40,395 bases of DNA from Bacillota bacterium. GTDB lineage: Bacteria > Bacillota > Clostridia > Lachnospirales > Lachnospiraceae. Position 1 is the first letter of the stretch. Every line of letters begins with the position of its first letter. The stretch is from the NCBI GenBank assembly GCA_023415595.1, contig JAEZJW010000068.1, positions 1 through 40,395 on the forward strand, given 5' to 3'. Positions 1-8,532 of this stretch are shown one piece after another. The position numbers were made by a program, and so were the translations under genes. The notes under the pieces are model-generated. The model was not told the DNA's origin. It saw nothing but the letters and a program-made list of their open reading frames with translations, and did no database searches.

Positions 1-1
1 G

Positions 2-460
2 CCGGGTATCCTTATGAGATTCCTTCAGGATTTCCACCTGTATCTGAAGGAGAACGGAGGCTTTAAAAACAGGGTGAGGGTATATGCGGTAGTAAACTGC
101 GGCTTTCCGGAAGCCTTCATCAATGAGGAAGCAGTACGCGTGATCGAAAGTTTTAGCAAGCAGACCGGAGCTGAGTTTGGCTTCGGAACTATGATCGGAG
201 GCGGTGGAATGCTCCTTGGTACGATGGATGCTCCGTTTATGAAGAAAATGAAGGAGGACCTGATCGGGGCTTATCATAGAATGAAGGAGGGAATCCTGTT
301 TGACCGGAAGGAAACAGGAGAACCGGTATTGGCGCAGGCGAAATTCCCGATGAGATTATATTACTTTATGGGAAACAGAGGCTGGTACTCGAATGCGAAA
401 GCGAACGGCCTGAAGAAGAAGGAGCTTTACCGGAAACCATATCTTAGACCGGAAAAGTAA
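2..460 (+). CDS. Flavodoxin-like/NAD(P)H-dependent oxidoreductase family protein, C-terminal part
   Basis: The reading frame is open from the first bases of the window, so the gene begins upstream and only about 153 C-terminal residues are visible. The first ATG in view (position 14) is probably internal. The segment YAVVNCGFPEA followed by a Gly-rich stretch (GTMIGGGGMLLG) resembles the second half of clostridial flavodoxin-fold proteins, where such loops hold FMN. The C-terminus is basic (KANGLKKKELYRKPY). A perfect hairpin follows the stop. The FMN-binding N-terminal phosphate loop is outside the window, so the family call rests on the C-terminal half alone and the substrate cannot be stated. 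Confidence 0.55.
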   Translation, partial: PGILMRFLQDFHLYLKENGGFKNRVRVYAVVNCGFPEAFINEEAVRVIESFSKQTGAEFGFGTMIGGGGMLLGTMDAPFMKKMKEDLIGAYHRMKEGILFDRKETGEPVLAQAKFPMRLYYFMGNRGWYSNAKANGLKKKELYRKPYLRPEK

Positions 461-524
461 CGATGACTGAATAATGGGTAATGTATATTCAATATCAGTA
501 CAATAGTGATTCAACTGTAATAAA

Positions 525-558
525 CATGAAAAGAAGGGGGAATCCCCTTCTTTTCATG
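525..558. terminator. Bidirectional terminator hairpin
   Basis: There is a perfect 15-bp inverted repeat (CATGAAAAGAAGGGG and its complement) with a 4-5 base loop. A-rich and T-rich arms make it usable from both sides. It lies between the convergent flavodoxin-like gene (+) and asparaginase gene (-) and can end both transcripts. Confidence 0.8.
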
Positions 559-603
559 TCCAGAACAAGCTATACTCGTGTTGCACTATTCAAAAAATAA
601 CAT

Positions 604-1596
604 TTATAAGAATAAGATATCATTGCTTATCGTGGTATAGAAAAGCTGCCTGATTTCATCAGGGTCATTCGTCTGGCCGAGAATCCACATTAGCTTGCAT
701 ACAACCGCTTCCGTAATCATATCATATGCCTCCAGGATACTGACTCTCTTCTTCAGGTCATGACCTACCTTATAGATCGTCATGTCACTGCCCTCATTCG
801 GTACCTGCGTGGTCATGACGATGATCTTCCCTTTCTCCGTCCACTCTTTGATGACCTCATAAAAATGGTACTGCGGTAAGGAAGGGATACCTCCCACACC
901 ATAGCTCTCGATGATAACGGCATCGTTCTTTGCCAGCATAAAGGATAGGATATCCTCGTCAATTCCCGGAGTGAGCTTGAACAAACCTACTCTGGGATTT
1001 AATTTATCATAAAAAACAGGGGACTTCTTCTGCTCACGGATATATTGGATCAGATGTCCGTCCTGTATGACCGCCAGATAAGGATAGTTGATACTGGAGA
1101 AGGCTTGGAAGCTCTTGGAATGAGTCTTTCTGCCCCTGGTTCCGAGAATGACTTTACCGTTAAATACGATCTGGACTCCGCTGGCCGAATCGGAGGAGGC
1201 ATAGAGGAAGCTATCAAACAGATTGGTTTTCGAGTCTGTGACCTCTACGTTAATCGGCCTCTGTGCTCCGGTTACCACAATCGGCTTCGGGGAATTCTGA
1301 ATCATATAGGATAGGGCTGCAGCCGTATAGGACATGGTATCGGTTCCGTGGCAGATAACAAAGCCATCATAGCTGTCATAATGCTCCCGGATTGTCTTGA
1401 CAAGCAGACTCCAGATCTCGGGAGACATATTTGTGCTGTTCATATTACAGACCTGTATCGTCTCAATCTCGCAGATATGGGCAATATCCGGCAGATACAT
1501 CAGGATTTCCTCCAGAGTCAGCTGTGGATGCAGCCCAGCGGAGGTTACCTTGGAGGCTATGGTTCCTCCGGTTCCTATCATAAGAATTCTCTTCAT
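604..1596 (-). CDS. ansA: Type I (cytoplasmic-type) L-asparaginase
   Basis: The product hydrolyses L-asparagine to aspartate and ammonia. It has 330 residues, the usual length for AnsA. The N-terminal motif GTGGTIAS (residues 8-15) carries the nucleophilic Thr12, and the second catalytic motif HGTDTM is at residues 83-88. No signal peptide is visible, so a cytoplasmic enzyme is expected. The end of the gene faces a shared terminator with the convergent upstream gene. The DJ-1/PfpI gene lies upstream on the same strand with a gap of about 80 bp, so co-transcription is possible. Family identity is firm; asparagine rather than glutamine preference is inferred from family membership. Confidence 0.92.
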   Translation of the reverse strand: MKRILMIGTGGTIASKVTSAGLHPQLTLEEILMYLPDIAHICEIETIQVCNMNSTNMSPEIWSLLVKTIREHYDSYDGFVICHGTDTMSYTAAALSYMIQNSPKPIVVTGAQRPINVEVTDSKTNLFDSFLYASSDSASGVQIVFNGKVILGTRGRKTHSKSFQAFSSINYPYLAVIQDGHLIQYIREQKKSPVFYDKLNPRVGLFKLTPGIDEDILSFMLAKNDAVIIESYGVGGIPSLPQYHFYEVIKEWTEKGKIIVMTTQVPNEGSDMTIYKVGHDLKKRVSILEAYDMITEAVVCKLMWILGQTNDPDEIRQLFYTTISNDILFL

Positions 1597-1674
1597 GGTT
1601 CTACCTTCTTAATTATAGTTATTTTAATCTCATGCAGATGTCTTAATATCATAAATCTATACAGCTACTAACGG

Positions 1675-2253
1675 TTAGTATCCCATTGCATCCCTTACCT
1701 TAATCATGGCTTCTTCCGAAACCATAAGCTCCAGGAGCTTCAGCGCTACATAAGGTCCTGTCTGCGGGCAATAGGAGGTGATGATGTTATTATCTGTCAC
1801 CACCGGCTCATTCACTAATTCCACACCAAACTCAAGCAGCTGCTTCTGTCTGTAACCGTTACGCAGATGATAGGTAGTAGCACGCCGGCCCTTTAGCACA
1901 CCGCTTTTTCCTATGGGCAGGGCACCAACGCATACGGAAGCAATCGGCTTCCCATGTGCGTCAAACTCGCGGATCAATTGCAATAATCTCTCATCATAGG
2001 CTTCTTCGTAGAAGCCGAATTCTTCAAAGCCACCCGGAATGGCCAGAGCTTCATAATTCTCGGGCTGAATTTCCTCGTACAGTTTGTCAACTAAAATGGG
2101 AACATGGAAGGTACTGATCACCTGCCTTTGAAAGCCACAAGTATGAACCTCTACAGGATAACCGTAATCATTTCTGGCCCAGCCCATAATATCGATAAAA
2201 ACACTGAACTCCAGCATCTCAAATCCCTTAGGAACGAATAACAGAATCTTCAT
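1675..2253 (-). CDS. DJ-1/PfpI family protein
   Basis: This 192-residue single-domain protein has the class I glutamine amidotransferase-like fold of DJ-1/PfpI. The nucleophile-elbow Cys is Cys108 in SVCVGALPIG, and the downstream TTYH (near residues 126-129) matches the conserved T-x-x-H region of DJ-1 proteins. AIPGG (residues 71-75) is the conserved Gly loop. A strong GGAGG site precedes the ATG. Members act as glyoxalase III/deglycase-like enzymes, chaperones or peptidases, and the sequence does not decide between these. Its neighbours (asparaginase, LysE-type exporter) are on the same strand, but gaps of about 80 bp give no clear functional link. Confidence 0.85.
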   Translation of the reverse strand: MKILLFVPKGFEMLEFSVFIDIMGWARNDYGYPVEVHTCGFQRQVISTFHVPILVDKLYEEIQPENYEALAIPGGFEEFGFYEEAYDERLLQLIREFDAHGKPIASVCVGALPIGKSGVLKGRRATTYHLRNGYRQKQLLEFGVELVNEPVVTDNNIITSYCPQTGPYVALKLLELMVSEEAMIKVRDAMGY

Positions 2254-2337
2254 AAGAACCGCCTCCTATATCATAATATTTTTGATTGAAGTTGCTCTCT
2301 ATTCACCTGCAGATCAGCCAATTTCAAGGAAAACAAT

Positions 2338-2970
2338 TCAAGTCAGATAAGGAACCGCCGAGACGAGGAAGCTTCCGCCAAAGTAAACTAACAGGCACCC
2401 CAAAATGGCGATAATAATTCGGTAAGGCTTTTCCTTAATAAACTTTCTGGTAGTACCGACAATGGTGGATACGAAGAGATACCAGATAAAGTCGGCACAG
2501 ATATGACCGACATAGTAGATAATTATCCCGGCAAGCCCATATGCGGAGTAGGACTGCAGGAGGAAACCGAGTCCGATCACAGCCCACCATAACAAGAAGT
2601 ACGGATTGGAGGCGCTGATGACAATTCCGGACAGAAACATGCCGCCGGACCGGGAATCTGCTCCCTCCAGGCGAACCTTAACGGAATTCTTAATAGAGCC
2701 TATAAACATATCAAGCCCCATAAAAATAAGAAGACCTCCACCAAGAATACTGATCAAAAACTGCGCCAGATCGGACTGGAGTACGGTATCAAAGCCAAGA
2801 AAGATCAGAATAATCAGAAATAGCTCCAGCGCTGCATGCCCGGCGGTAATAATCAAGCCTGCAATCGGACCGGAGGTTAAGGATTTTCTGATGGTGTATG
2901 TAAGCAGGGAGCCGGGCATGATTGCTCCGGAGAAGCCCACCCCAAGGGCGGATAAAAAGGTAAGTATCAT
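2338..2970 (-). CDS. LysE-family transporter
   Basis: This is a 210-residue integral membrane protein with about six hydrophobic segments. The N-terminal motif GFSGAIMPGSLLTYTIRKSL is typical of LysE/RhtB exporters of amino acids and related metabolites. The start at 2970 is chosen because AAAGGGTGG lies a few bases upstream of that ATG and the hydrophobic LysE N-terminus begins there. A start 63 bases further upstream would add an unconserved tail. Divergent from the MATE gene, with an AT-rich shared promoter region (TATAAT-like sequence near 2993-2999). The substrate is unknown. Confidence 0.82.
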   Translation of the reverse strand: MILTFLSALGVGFSGAIMPGSLLTYTIRKSLTSGPIAGLIITAGHAALELFLIILIFLGFDTVLQSDLAQFLISILGGGLLIFMGLDMFIGSIKNSVKVRLEGADSRSGGMFLSGIVISASNPYFLLWWAVIGLGFLLQSYSAYGLAGIIIYYVGHICADFIWYLFVSTIVGTTRKFIKEKPYRIIIAILGCLLVYFGGSFLVSAVPYLT

Positions 2971-3149
2971 TTGTACCACCCTTTCGGCAATGTATAATAT
3001 ATACAATATAAAACCAAATCCTAAGAAAATCAACTTATATATCGTTTGGGGATAAGCAATTGTAAAAAGATAGTGGTAGAATTTCAGAATGCTCTGTGCT
3101 ATGATATATCGAAAGCGTTTTAGAATAAGATAAGAAAGTAAGGGAAAAC

Positions 3150-4601
3150 ATGTACAAACATAATAATTTAGCTAAAGGCAGTGTAGTAAAGCAGCTGGTA
3201 CTTTTTGCGATGCCCTTCATCATCTCAAATCTGATACAGACTTTGTACAGTGTAGCAGATATGATAGTGGTTGGCCGGTTTAACGGAACAGTGAGCATGT
3301 CCGGAGTGAATATCGGGGGACAGGTCACAATGATTATGACGAATTTGGCAGTCGGACTGACCGCTGGTGCAACCGTTTTGATTGCTCAGTCGGTTGGAGC
3401 TGAGAAAACCGGTAAACTTCAAAAAATTATTGGGACACTTTTTACCTCCCTTTTTATAGCAGCCTTACTTATGACTGTATTGATGCTGGCATTTCATGGC
3501 CAGATTCTGCATGCTATCCGTACACCGAAGGAGTCCTATCGGGAAGCGGCTAATTATCTGAATGTAACAGCCTTAGGAACCATATTCATCTTCGGATATA
3601 ATGCTTTAAGCGCCATCATGCGCGGTATGGGGGACAGCCGGAGCCCATTGTATTTTATCACGATTGCCTGTCTTACGAATGTTGTCCTGGATATCCTGTT
3701 TGTCGGAGGTTTCCATATGGGAGCGACCGGTGCCGGTATCGCCACGGTCATATCCCAGGGACTCAGTATGTTTTTATGCATTGTTTATTTGATCAAAAAG
3801 AAATTTGTTTTTGATTTTAAATTTAGATCCTTCCGTCTGGAACGTCAGCAGCTGAATGCAATTTTAAAGCTAGGTATTCCGATTTCTGTTCAGAATCTGA
3901 TCGGTAACCTGTCCTTTCTTTTTATGACAACCCTGGTCAACGGGTACGGTGTAACAGCCTCCGCAGCGGTTGGTGCGGTGGGTAAATATAATGGTTTTGC
4001 AATTCTCCCTGCCATTGCGATGAACGCAGCAATTTCTACCATGTGTGCCCAGAACCTTGGAGCCGGAAGAGAGGACCGGGCGAAGAAGACCTGGAAGACC
4101 GGATTTCTGATATCCGCTGCGATTTCCTATACCATCTTTATCTTTACCAGACTATTTCCCGGAGAGATTCTCGGGTTGTTCGCAAAAGAAGAGGAAATGA
4201 TCCGGGCGGGACTACCCTATCTGGACGCCTTCAGTATTGATTATCTTCTGGTACCCTTAGCCTTCAGCATGAACGGCCTCTTTATCGGAGCGGGGCATAC
4301 TACCTATTCCCTGTTCAGCAACATATTGTCCGGTATCATCATCAGAATGCCGATGGCCTATCTGTTCAGTGAGGTTTTAGGTATGGGACTGTTCGGAGTC
4401 GGTCTGGCTGTTCCGATGGCGACCTTGACTTCAATCCTCTGTAACAGCTGGTTCTACCTATCCGGACGTTGGAGAAGGCAGATCATAAAGCTGAATGATC
4501 AGACGGAAAGTGATAAGGAAACGAAGGTTGTTAGTAAAACTGATGTGACAGAAGAAATCGACAGGAATTTGCAGGAAGAAGTCTGCCTGAGTGAGGAATA
4601 A
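3150..4601 (+). CDS. MATE family multidrug/metabolite efflux transporter
   Basis: The 483-residue polytopic protein has two repeated MatE domains. The N-terminal repeat opens with PFIISNLIQTLYSVADMIVVGRF, a highly typical MATE start (motif shown in part: LIQTLYSVADMIVVGRF). About 12 transmembrane segments are expected, followed by a charged hydrophilic tail of about 45 residues rich in Glu, Lys and Thr. Members export cationic drugs or metabolites using Na+ or H+ gradients. The ribosome site is weak (AAGGGAAAAC). The acidic tail is longer than usual for the family; otherwise nothing is odd. Transcribed alone, and followed by a large hairpin. Confidence 0.92.
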   Translation: MYKHNNLAKGSVVKQLVLFAMPFIISNLIQTLYSVADMIVVGRFNGTVSMSGVNIGGQVTMIMTNLAVGLTAGATVLIAQSVGAEKTGKLQKIIGTLFTSLFIAALLMTVLMLAFHGQILHAIRTPKESYREAANYLNVTALGTIFIFGYNALSAIMRGMGDSRSPLYFITIACLTNVVLDILFVGGFHMGATGAGIATVISQGLSMFLCIVYLIKKKFVFDFKFRSFRLERQQLNAILKLGIPISVQNLIGNLSFLFMTTLVNGYGVTASAAVGAVGKYNGFAILPAIAMNAAISTMCAQNLGAGREDRAKKTWKTGFLISAAISYTIFIFTRLFPGEILGLFAKEEEMIRAGLPYLDAFSIDYLLVPLAFSMNGLFIGAGHTTYSLFSNILSGIIIRMPMAYLFSEVLGMGLFGVGLAVPMATLTSILCNSWFYLSGRWRRQIIKLNDQTESDKETKVVSKTDVTEEIDRNLQEEVCLSEE

Positions 4602-4628
4602 AAGACATACCAATTTGATAATACAAAA

Positions 4629-4696
4629 ACAGTGGGCTTCCTTAGATACAATGCATGTAAATAACCTTCTGCATGCTTGGTCAGGAAGCCTACTGT
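4629..4696 (+). terminator. Long-loop hairpin after the MATE gene
   Basis: Arms ACAGTGGGCTTCCT (4629-4642) and AGGAAGCCTACTGT (4683-4696) pair over 14 bp with one G-T wobble. The loop of about 40 bases contains a smaller ATGCATG/GCATGC palindrome. No strong T-run follows, so termination is only inferred. Confidence 0.5.
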
Positions 4697-4844
4697 GTTT
4701 CTATAGTTATACTGTTAAGGAATGATTTTGCTGCTTTTGCTGCTGCTGCAATCCCATACTTAAGCACTGTTGATTTTTGGGTAAAAAAATAGTATATTTT
4801 ACTTCTAAAGCAAAATATTTCCATGACCGGGGGATATCTATCAT

Positions 4845-6284
4845 ATGCAGAAGCAAAACTCTTCAATGGAAGGGAAACAATCGTTTCATAATAATGTAGT
4901 GAATATCAAAGCATTGAGAAGGAACAATCTGCCGTATATCTTCATCTGGGTCCTTTATTATGCCTGGGTGATAGCCTTCACTACCTGGTGGACTGCATCT
5001 CCGGTTACAGAGATGGTGTTTAGTACAGGGCTCAGAAGTCTGATCCATTCCATTAATCTGATCTCCTCAACGGCTTTCATATTCATCATCCGGAAGGATT
5101 GGTTTGTTAAGACCTCCCGTGTCGGTGCCCTGCTGATTATTTCAGGCATGAGTGCATTTCTGCTTATCCCTAAGGGTCCGGTTCAGCTATATTCGGTTAT
5201 TGCAATCGGGATTACCTTGGGAATCGTAAATATCAGTATCCTGATTCCCTTTGTTTTCGCTTTAAATAATACAGAAAAATTCTATTCCGTAGTCGTATCC
5301 TACATGATCATTAATCTGGTGATGATGTTTCAGAGTGGATCGTTCTCTAATCATGCCCTGGGAAACCGGGAGCAGCTGCTATCCCTGATCCTGTTGATTA
5401 TTCCGCTCTGTGCGACTTTGTATTTTAGAAGTAGCAGTATATCGGAGGGAGAAGGGACGCAAGAAACCTCAGAGATAAAGCCGAGGATTTATCTGACTCT
5501 GTTATATAACTGCGCGAATGCAGTTCTCTGTAAGGGGGTCGGCAAGGGTGTGCTCGATATCACGGCCGGACTGCAGGGGAATTCTATCTACCATTGGTAT
5601 TATATCGGAGGATTAATGGGATGTTTTATTTACATAGCGGTCTATGCACTTTCCGGTAAGGCTGTGATCTGGTTAAGCAATGTAACCTTCAGCAGCATTG
5701 CTATGGGCCTTTTCTGTAATGCCTTTGCCTCAAGCATCCCTTCCATGGGTTATGTATTTGCGGTTCTGCTCGGTATCGGCTGTACAGTCGGCATGATCAA
5801 TGTATACTATATCCTGGCAGTAGTCGGTAAGAAATATAACAGCATGCGGTACCTTAGGCTGTCCATCCTGCTGATTGGGGTATGTGGAGGAGTAACCGGA
5901 GTGATGATCGGTAATTTGATCAACAAAATCAACTCCGATCAGATATCTGTTATTTCTTCGCTGATTGCAGCAGCCTTTATGCTATTGTTCCTGGTATTAT
6001 CACCCTTCCTGTCCCAGGCACAGTATTTTGAGGATTGGGCAAAGGACTCGGGAAAGGTGGAGATAGACAGCGGGAAGGATACTATATTCCATCAATACCG
6101 TTTAACCAAACGTGAGGTGGAGGTCTGCAAGCTGCTATTGGAAGGCTATACCTTAAGACAGATTTCCGCAATCCTCTCGATTGCTTATTCCACTGTAAAT
6201 ACATACTGTACCTCTTCCTATAGAAAGTTGAACATCAATAGCAAGACTGAACTGATCATGTTGTTTAAGGATTACGTCAAATAA
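4845..6284 (+). CDS. Membrane-embedded LuxR-type transcriptional regulator
   Basis: The 479-residue protein has an N-terminal membrane part of about 400 residues with roughly 12 hydrophobic segments. A C-terminal LuxR/GerE helix-turn-helix follows at about residues 415-475, running from LTKREVEVCKLLLEGYTLRQ through STVNTYCTSSYRKL. This matches the group of one-component regulators with an MFS-like membrane sensor and LuxR output, common in gut Actinobacteria and Clostridia. The HTH would lie in the cytoplasm. The ligand is not evident. The start has a GGGGG site about 12 bases upstream, rather distant, and the next Met (residue 8) has no better site. It likely regulates the adjacent small LuxR-domain and LamG genes, by position only. 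Confidence 0.8.
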   Translation: MQKQNSSMEGKQSFHNNVVNIKALRRNNLPYIFIWVLYYAWVIAFTTWWTASPVTEMVFSTGLRSLIHSINLISSTAFIFIIRKDWFVKTSRVGALLIISGMSAFLLIPKGPVQLYSVIAIGITLGIVNISILIPFVFALNNTEKFYSVVVSYMIINLVMMFQSGSFSNHALGNREQLLSLILLIIPLCATLYFRSSSISEGEGTQETSEIKPRIYLTLLYNCANAVLCKGVGKGVLDITAGLQGNSIYHWYYIGGLMGCFIYIAVYALSGKAVIWLSNVTFSSIAMGLFCNAFASSIPSMGYVFAVLLGIGCTVGMINVYYILAVVGKKYNSMRYLRLSILLIGVCGGVTGVMIGNLINKINSDQISVISSLIAAAFMLLFLVLSPFLSQAQYFEDWAKDSGKVEIDSGKDTIFHQYRLTKREVEVCKLLLEGYTLRQISAILSIAYSTVNTYCTSSYRKLNINSKTELIMLFKDYVK

Positions 6285-6306
6285 CCCTATTTTATCTGGT
6301 TTTCAG

Positions 6307-6338
6307 AGTGCCTCATTAGAACTAATGAGGCACTTTTT
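6307..6338 (+). terminator. Rho-independent terminator
   Basis: A 12-bp perfect stem (AGTGCCTCATTA/TAATGAGGCACT) with a GAAC tetraloop is followed directly by TTTTTT. It ends the membrane LuxR gene. Confidence 0.92.
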
Positions 6339-6445
6339 TCATGTATTCCTCTGAACTAATGAATGGATTTTTGCCTTCCGACAGAGCAGAATGAAGCTGC
6401 TGCAGGAAAGTGCTGCATAGATCTGGAAAGGAAGGGGGAGAAGAT

Positions 6446-6790
6446 ATGGCTCTGCTGGACCGGTTTCTGCACAGGCGGTATACGGAGAATAACCCACCCG
6501 CCGTAAACAATGAGACCGGAAGTAAAGTTATGGCGGAGAATAAAGCTGCCCTTGAGGATTCTGGGACGGACAGAGAAAAGCGGGTGACCGGACTGACTGA
6601 TAGGGAGTATGACTTCTATCTTCTGCTTGTGGAGGGCTTTTCCCCGAAGGAGTGTGCACAAATGCTGAAGCTTAGGTACTCCGATGCAAAAGCATGCATA
6701 CCGGAGTTATTCCTTAAGCTTAAGGTCAGCACAAGGGCAGAACTGATCATTAATTACAGAGGAATCAGAAAGGTAAAAGAAAGAGATTAA
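6446..6790 (+). CDS. Small LuxR-like HTH domain protein
   Basis: This is a 114-residue soluble protein. The start at 6446 is chosen for the GGAAGGGGGAGAAGAT leader; an in-frame ATG at 6410 has no such site. Residues about 50-110 align with the LuxR/GerE domain of the upstream membrane regulator: LTDREYDFYLLLVEGF corresponds to LTKREVEVCKLLLEGY, and both end in TRAELI/KTELI. The recognition-helix region differs strongly (SDAKACIPELFLKL against STVNTYCTSSYRKL), so DNA contact may be lost or altered. The N-terminal 45 residues are charged and look disordered. It lies 23 bp before the LamG gene, probably in the same transcript. Confidence 0.65.
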   Translation: MALLDRFLHRRYTENNPPAVNNETGSKVMAENKAALEDSGTDREKRVTGLTDREYDFYLLLVEGFSPKECAQMLKLRYSDAKACIPELFLKLKVSTRAELIINYRGIRKVKERD

Positions 6791-6813
6791 TCAATTAATC
6801 AGGGAGGACTAAG

Positions 6814-8463
6814 ATGAACAGAAAAAAGGGTATAAGTTTATTGATGGCATTTGTTATGGCTGCATCGTTATTCGTCGGGCTGACTATGGAGACAAAGACA
6901 GCAAAAGCAGAAGACGGTCTGGTGCTGCATCTGAAATTTGACGGAGCTCTGACAGACGCCTCCGGCAATGGAAACAATGCGGAATGCACCTATGGTAAGA
7001 TTACCTATGAAGATGGAATCTATGGGCAGTGCGCAGTTTTTGACGGTAAAAGCTACCTCGAGATACCGGATAGCGATTCCTTAGATCTGAAACAGTTCAC
7101 GATATCCATGTGGGCATACAAATCTAAGAATCAAAAGCAGGATTACTGGACTCCCTATCTGCAGAAGGAGCATGATGAAGAATGCTGGGCGTCCCCCTAT
7201 CTGCTTTATGAGATGCAGGATAACCTGCCTCTGATCTATCTCCATGATACCTCGGACGGTACGGAGATGGACCAGTTCTCTGTGTATGGCACGTGCATCG
7301 ACGTAAGAAAATGGTTCCTCCTCACCGCCACCTATAACGGGTCGGAGGTCAGGCTCTATGAGAACGGAACACTGATGAAGAAGGAAAGTGTTACCGGTTC
7401 CCCGGCTGCGACGATCGGAAACCTCTATATCGGCATGATGAACGGTGAATATTTCTATAACGGCAAATTTGATGACTTAAAGATCTAGAATAAGGGATTA
7501 TCGGCAAGTGAGGTAGGAGCGCTCTATGAGAGTGGATTATCTGCGAAACCGGAATTCCTGACCCAGACGGACGCTCTGGTCGCTCATTATAAGTTCGACG
7601 GTGATTATAATGACGCAACTGATTTCGGCAATGATGCTGAGCTGTCGGCGGGCAAAATTACTTTTACTGATGGAAAGAATGGCAAAGCAGCAAAATTCGG
7701 TAAGAGTTCCTACCTTGAGGTACCTAGTAATGAGAGCCTAGAATTTGACCAGGGATTTACTCTGACAGCCTGGATCAAAAATACCAAAGAAGTAACGAAC
7801 ATGACCCTGATCAATAAACCAGGACCCAGCACTCAGATGTCTTCCGATGAGATCGGCTACCGGTTCCATGTTTACGAGGATTTTTATGATTTCAATTATG
7901 TTCCGTTTGAATGGCAGACCTATCATGAAACCTCCAGGGCATCCTTTGATAAGAATGTCAATAAGTGGACTCATGTTGCGGTTACCTTTGATACGGAAGA
8001 GATCCGCTGGTATGTGAACGGTAAGCAGATTTATAAGGAAGATGTTCCTGCTTTTGAAGGCTGTCCTATTGCACATTGCAACGGGAATCTGATGATCGGA
8101 TCCGACGGGGAGTATTTCTTCCAGGGAGAAGTAGATGAGTTAAAGCTTTACAATTATGGACTCTCTGCGAAGGAAATTGTGAAGGATTATGAACAGGTAG
8201 ACAGTCTTCTGATCAGTGATGCGAATGGAAAGAGCATAAAAGTGATGAAAGCGAAGGGGACAGTTGATTTGGTAGTAAGCCGTAAGTATATCGATACCGG
8301 CAAGACCAGCAAGCTGACCTCCGGAGTTACCTATAAATCCTCTAATTCCAAGGTGTTTACCGTCAGCAAGACAGGTAAGATAACTGCAGTCAAGAAGGGA
8401 ACAGCGAACCTGACGATCAGTCACGGAGCTATCTCGAAGACCTATAAGGTCACAGTAAAATAG
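6814..8463 (+). pseudogene. LamG-domain/Ig-like surface protein gene interrupted by an in-frame TAG
   Basis: One continuous frame of 549 codons is broken only by TAG at 7486-7488 (codon 225). Upstream: a good GGAGG site, a signal peptide (about residues 1-32, ending TAKA) and a first LamG/concanavalin-like domain (about 35-230). Downstream: a second LamG domain (about 245-455) and a C-terminal Big_2-type Ig-like domain (about 465-549). The stop falls in DDLKI-stop-NKGLSASEV, while the equivalent place in the second domain reads DELKLYNYGLSAKE, so a Tyr codon has become amber. If translation stops there, a secreted single-LamG product of 224 residues results. Sequencing error, readthrough or recent inactivation cannot be told apart here. 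The role is probably binding of carbohydrate or surface material. Confidence 0.8.
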
Positions 8464-8490
8464 AGGGGCAGAAAAGTAAATATAAATCAG

Positions 8491-8526
8491 GGAGGGTGCC
8501 ATTACCTAGGGAGGGTGGCATCCTCC
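8491..8526. terminator. Hairpin between convergent genes
   Basis: Arms GGAGGGTGCCA (8491-8501) and TGGCATCCTCC (8516-8526) pair over 11 bp with one G-T wobble. The element contains a direct repeat, GGGAGGGTG. It sits between the LamG gene (+) and the M50-like gene (-). T-tracts are weak on both sides. Confidence 0.6.
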
Positions 8527-8532
8527 TTGATA

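Noticed and set aside
1045..1671. Plus-strand frames overlapping the asparaginase gene
   Set aside because: Overlap a firm family match on the other strand and show no domain features.
7486..7488. Pyrrolysine or other programmed recoding at the TAG
   Set aside because: No pylTSBCD genes or special downstream structure are visible here, and a LamG surface protein is not a known Pyl protein; a Tyr-to-amber change is simpler.
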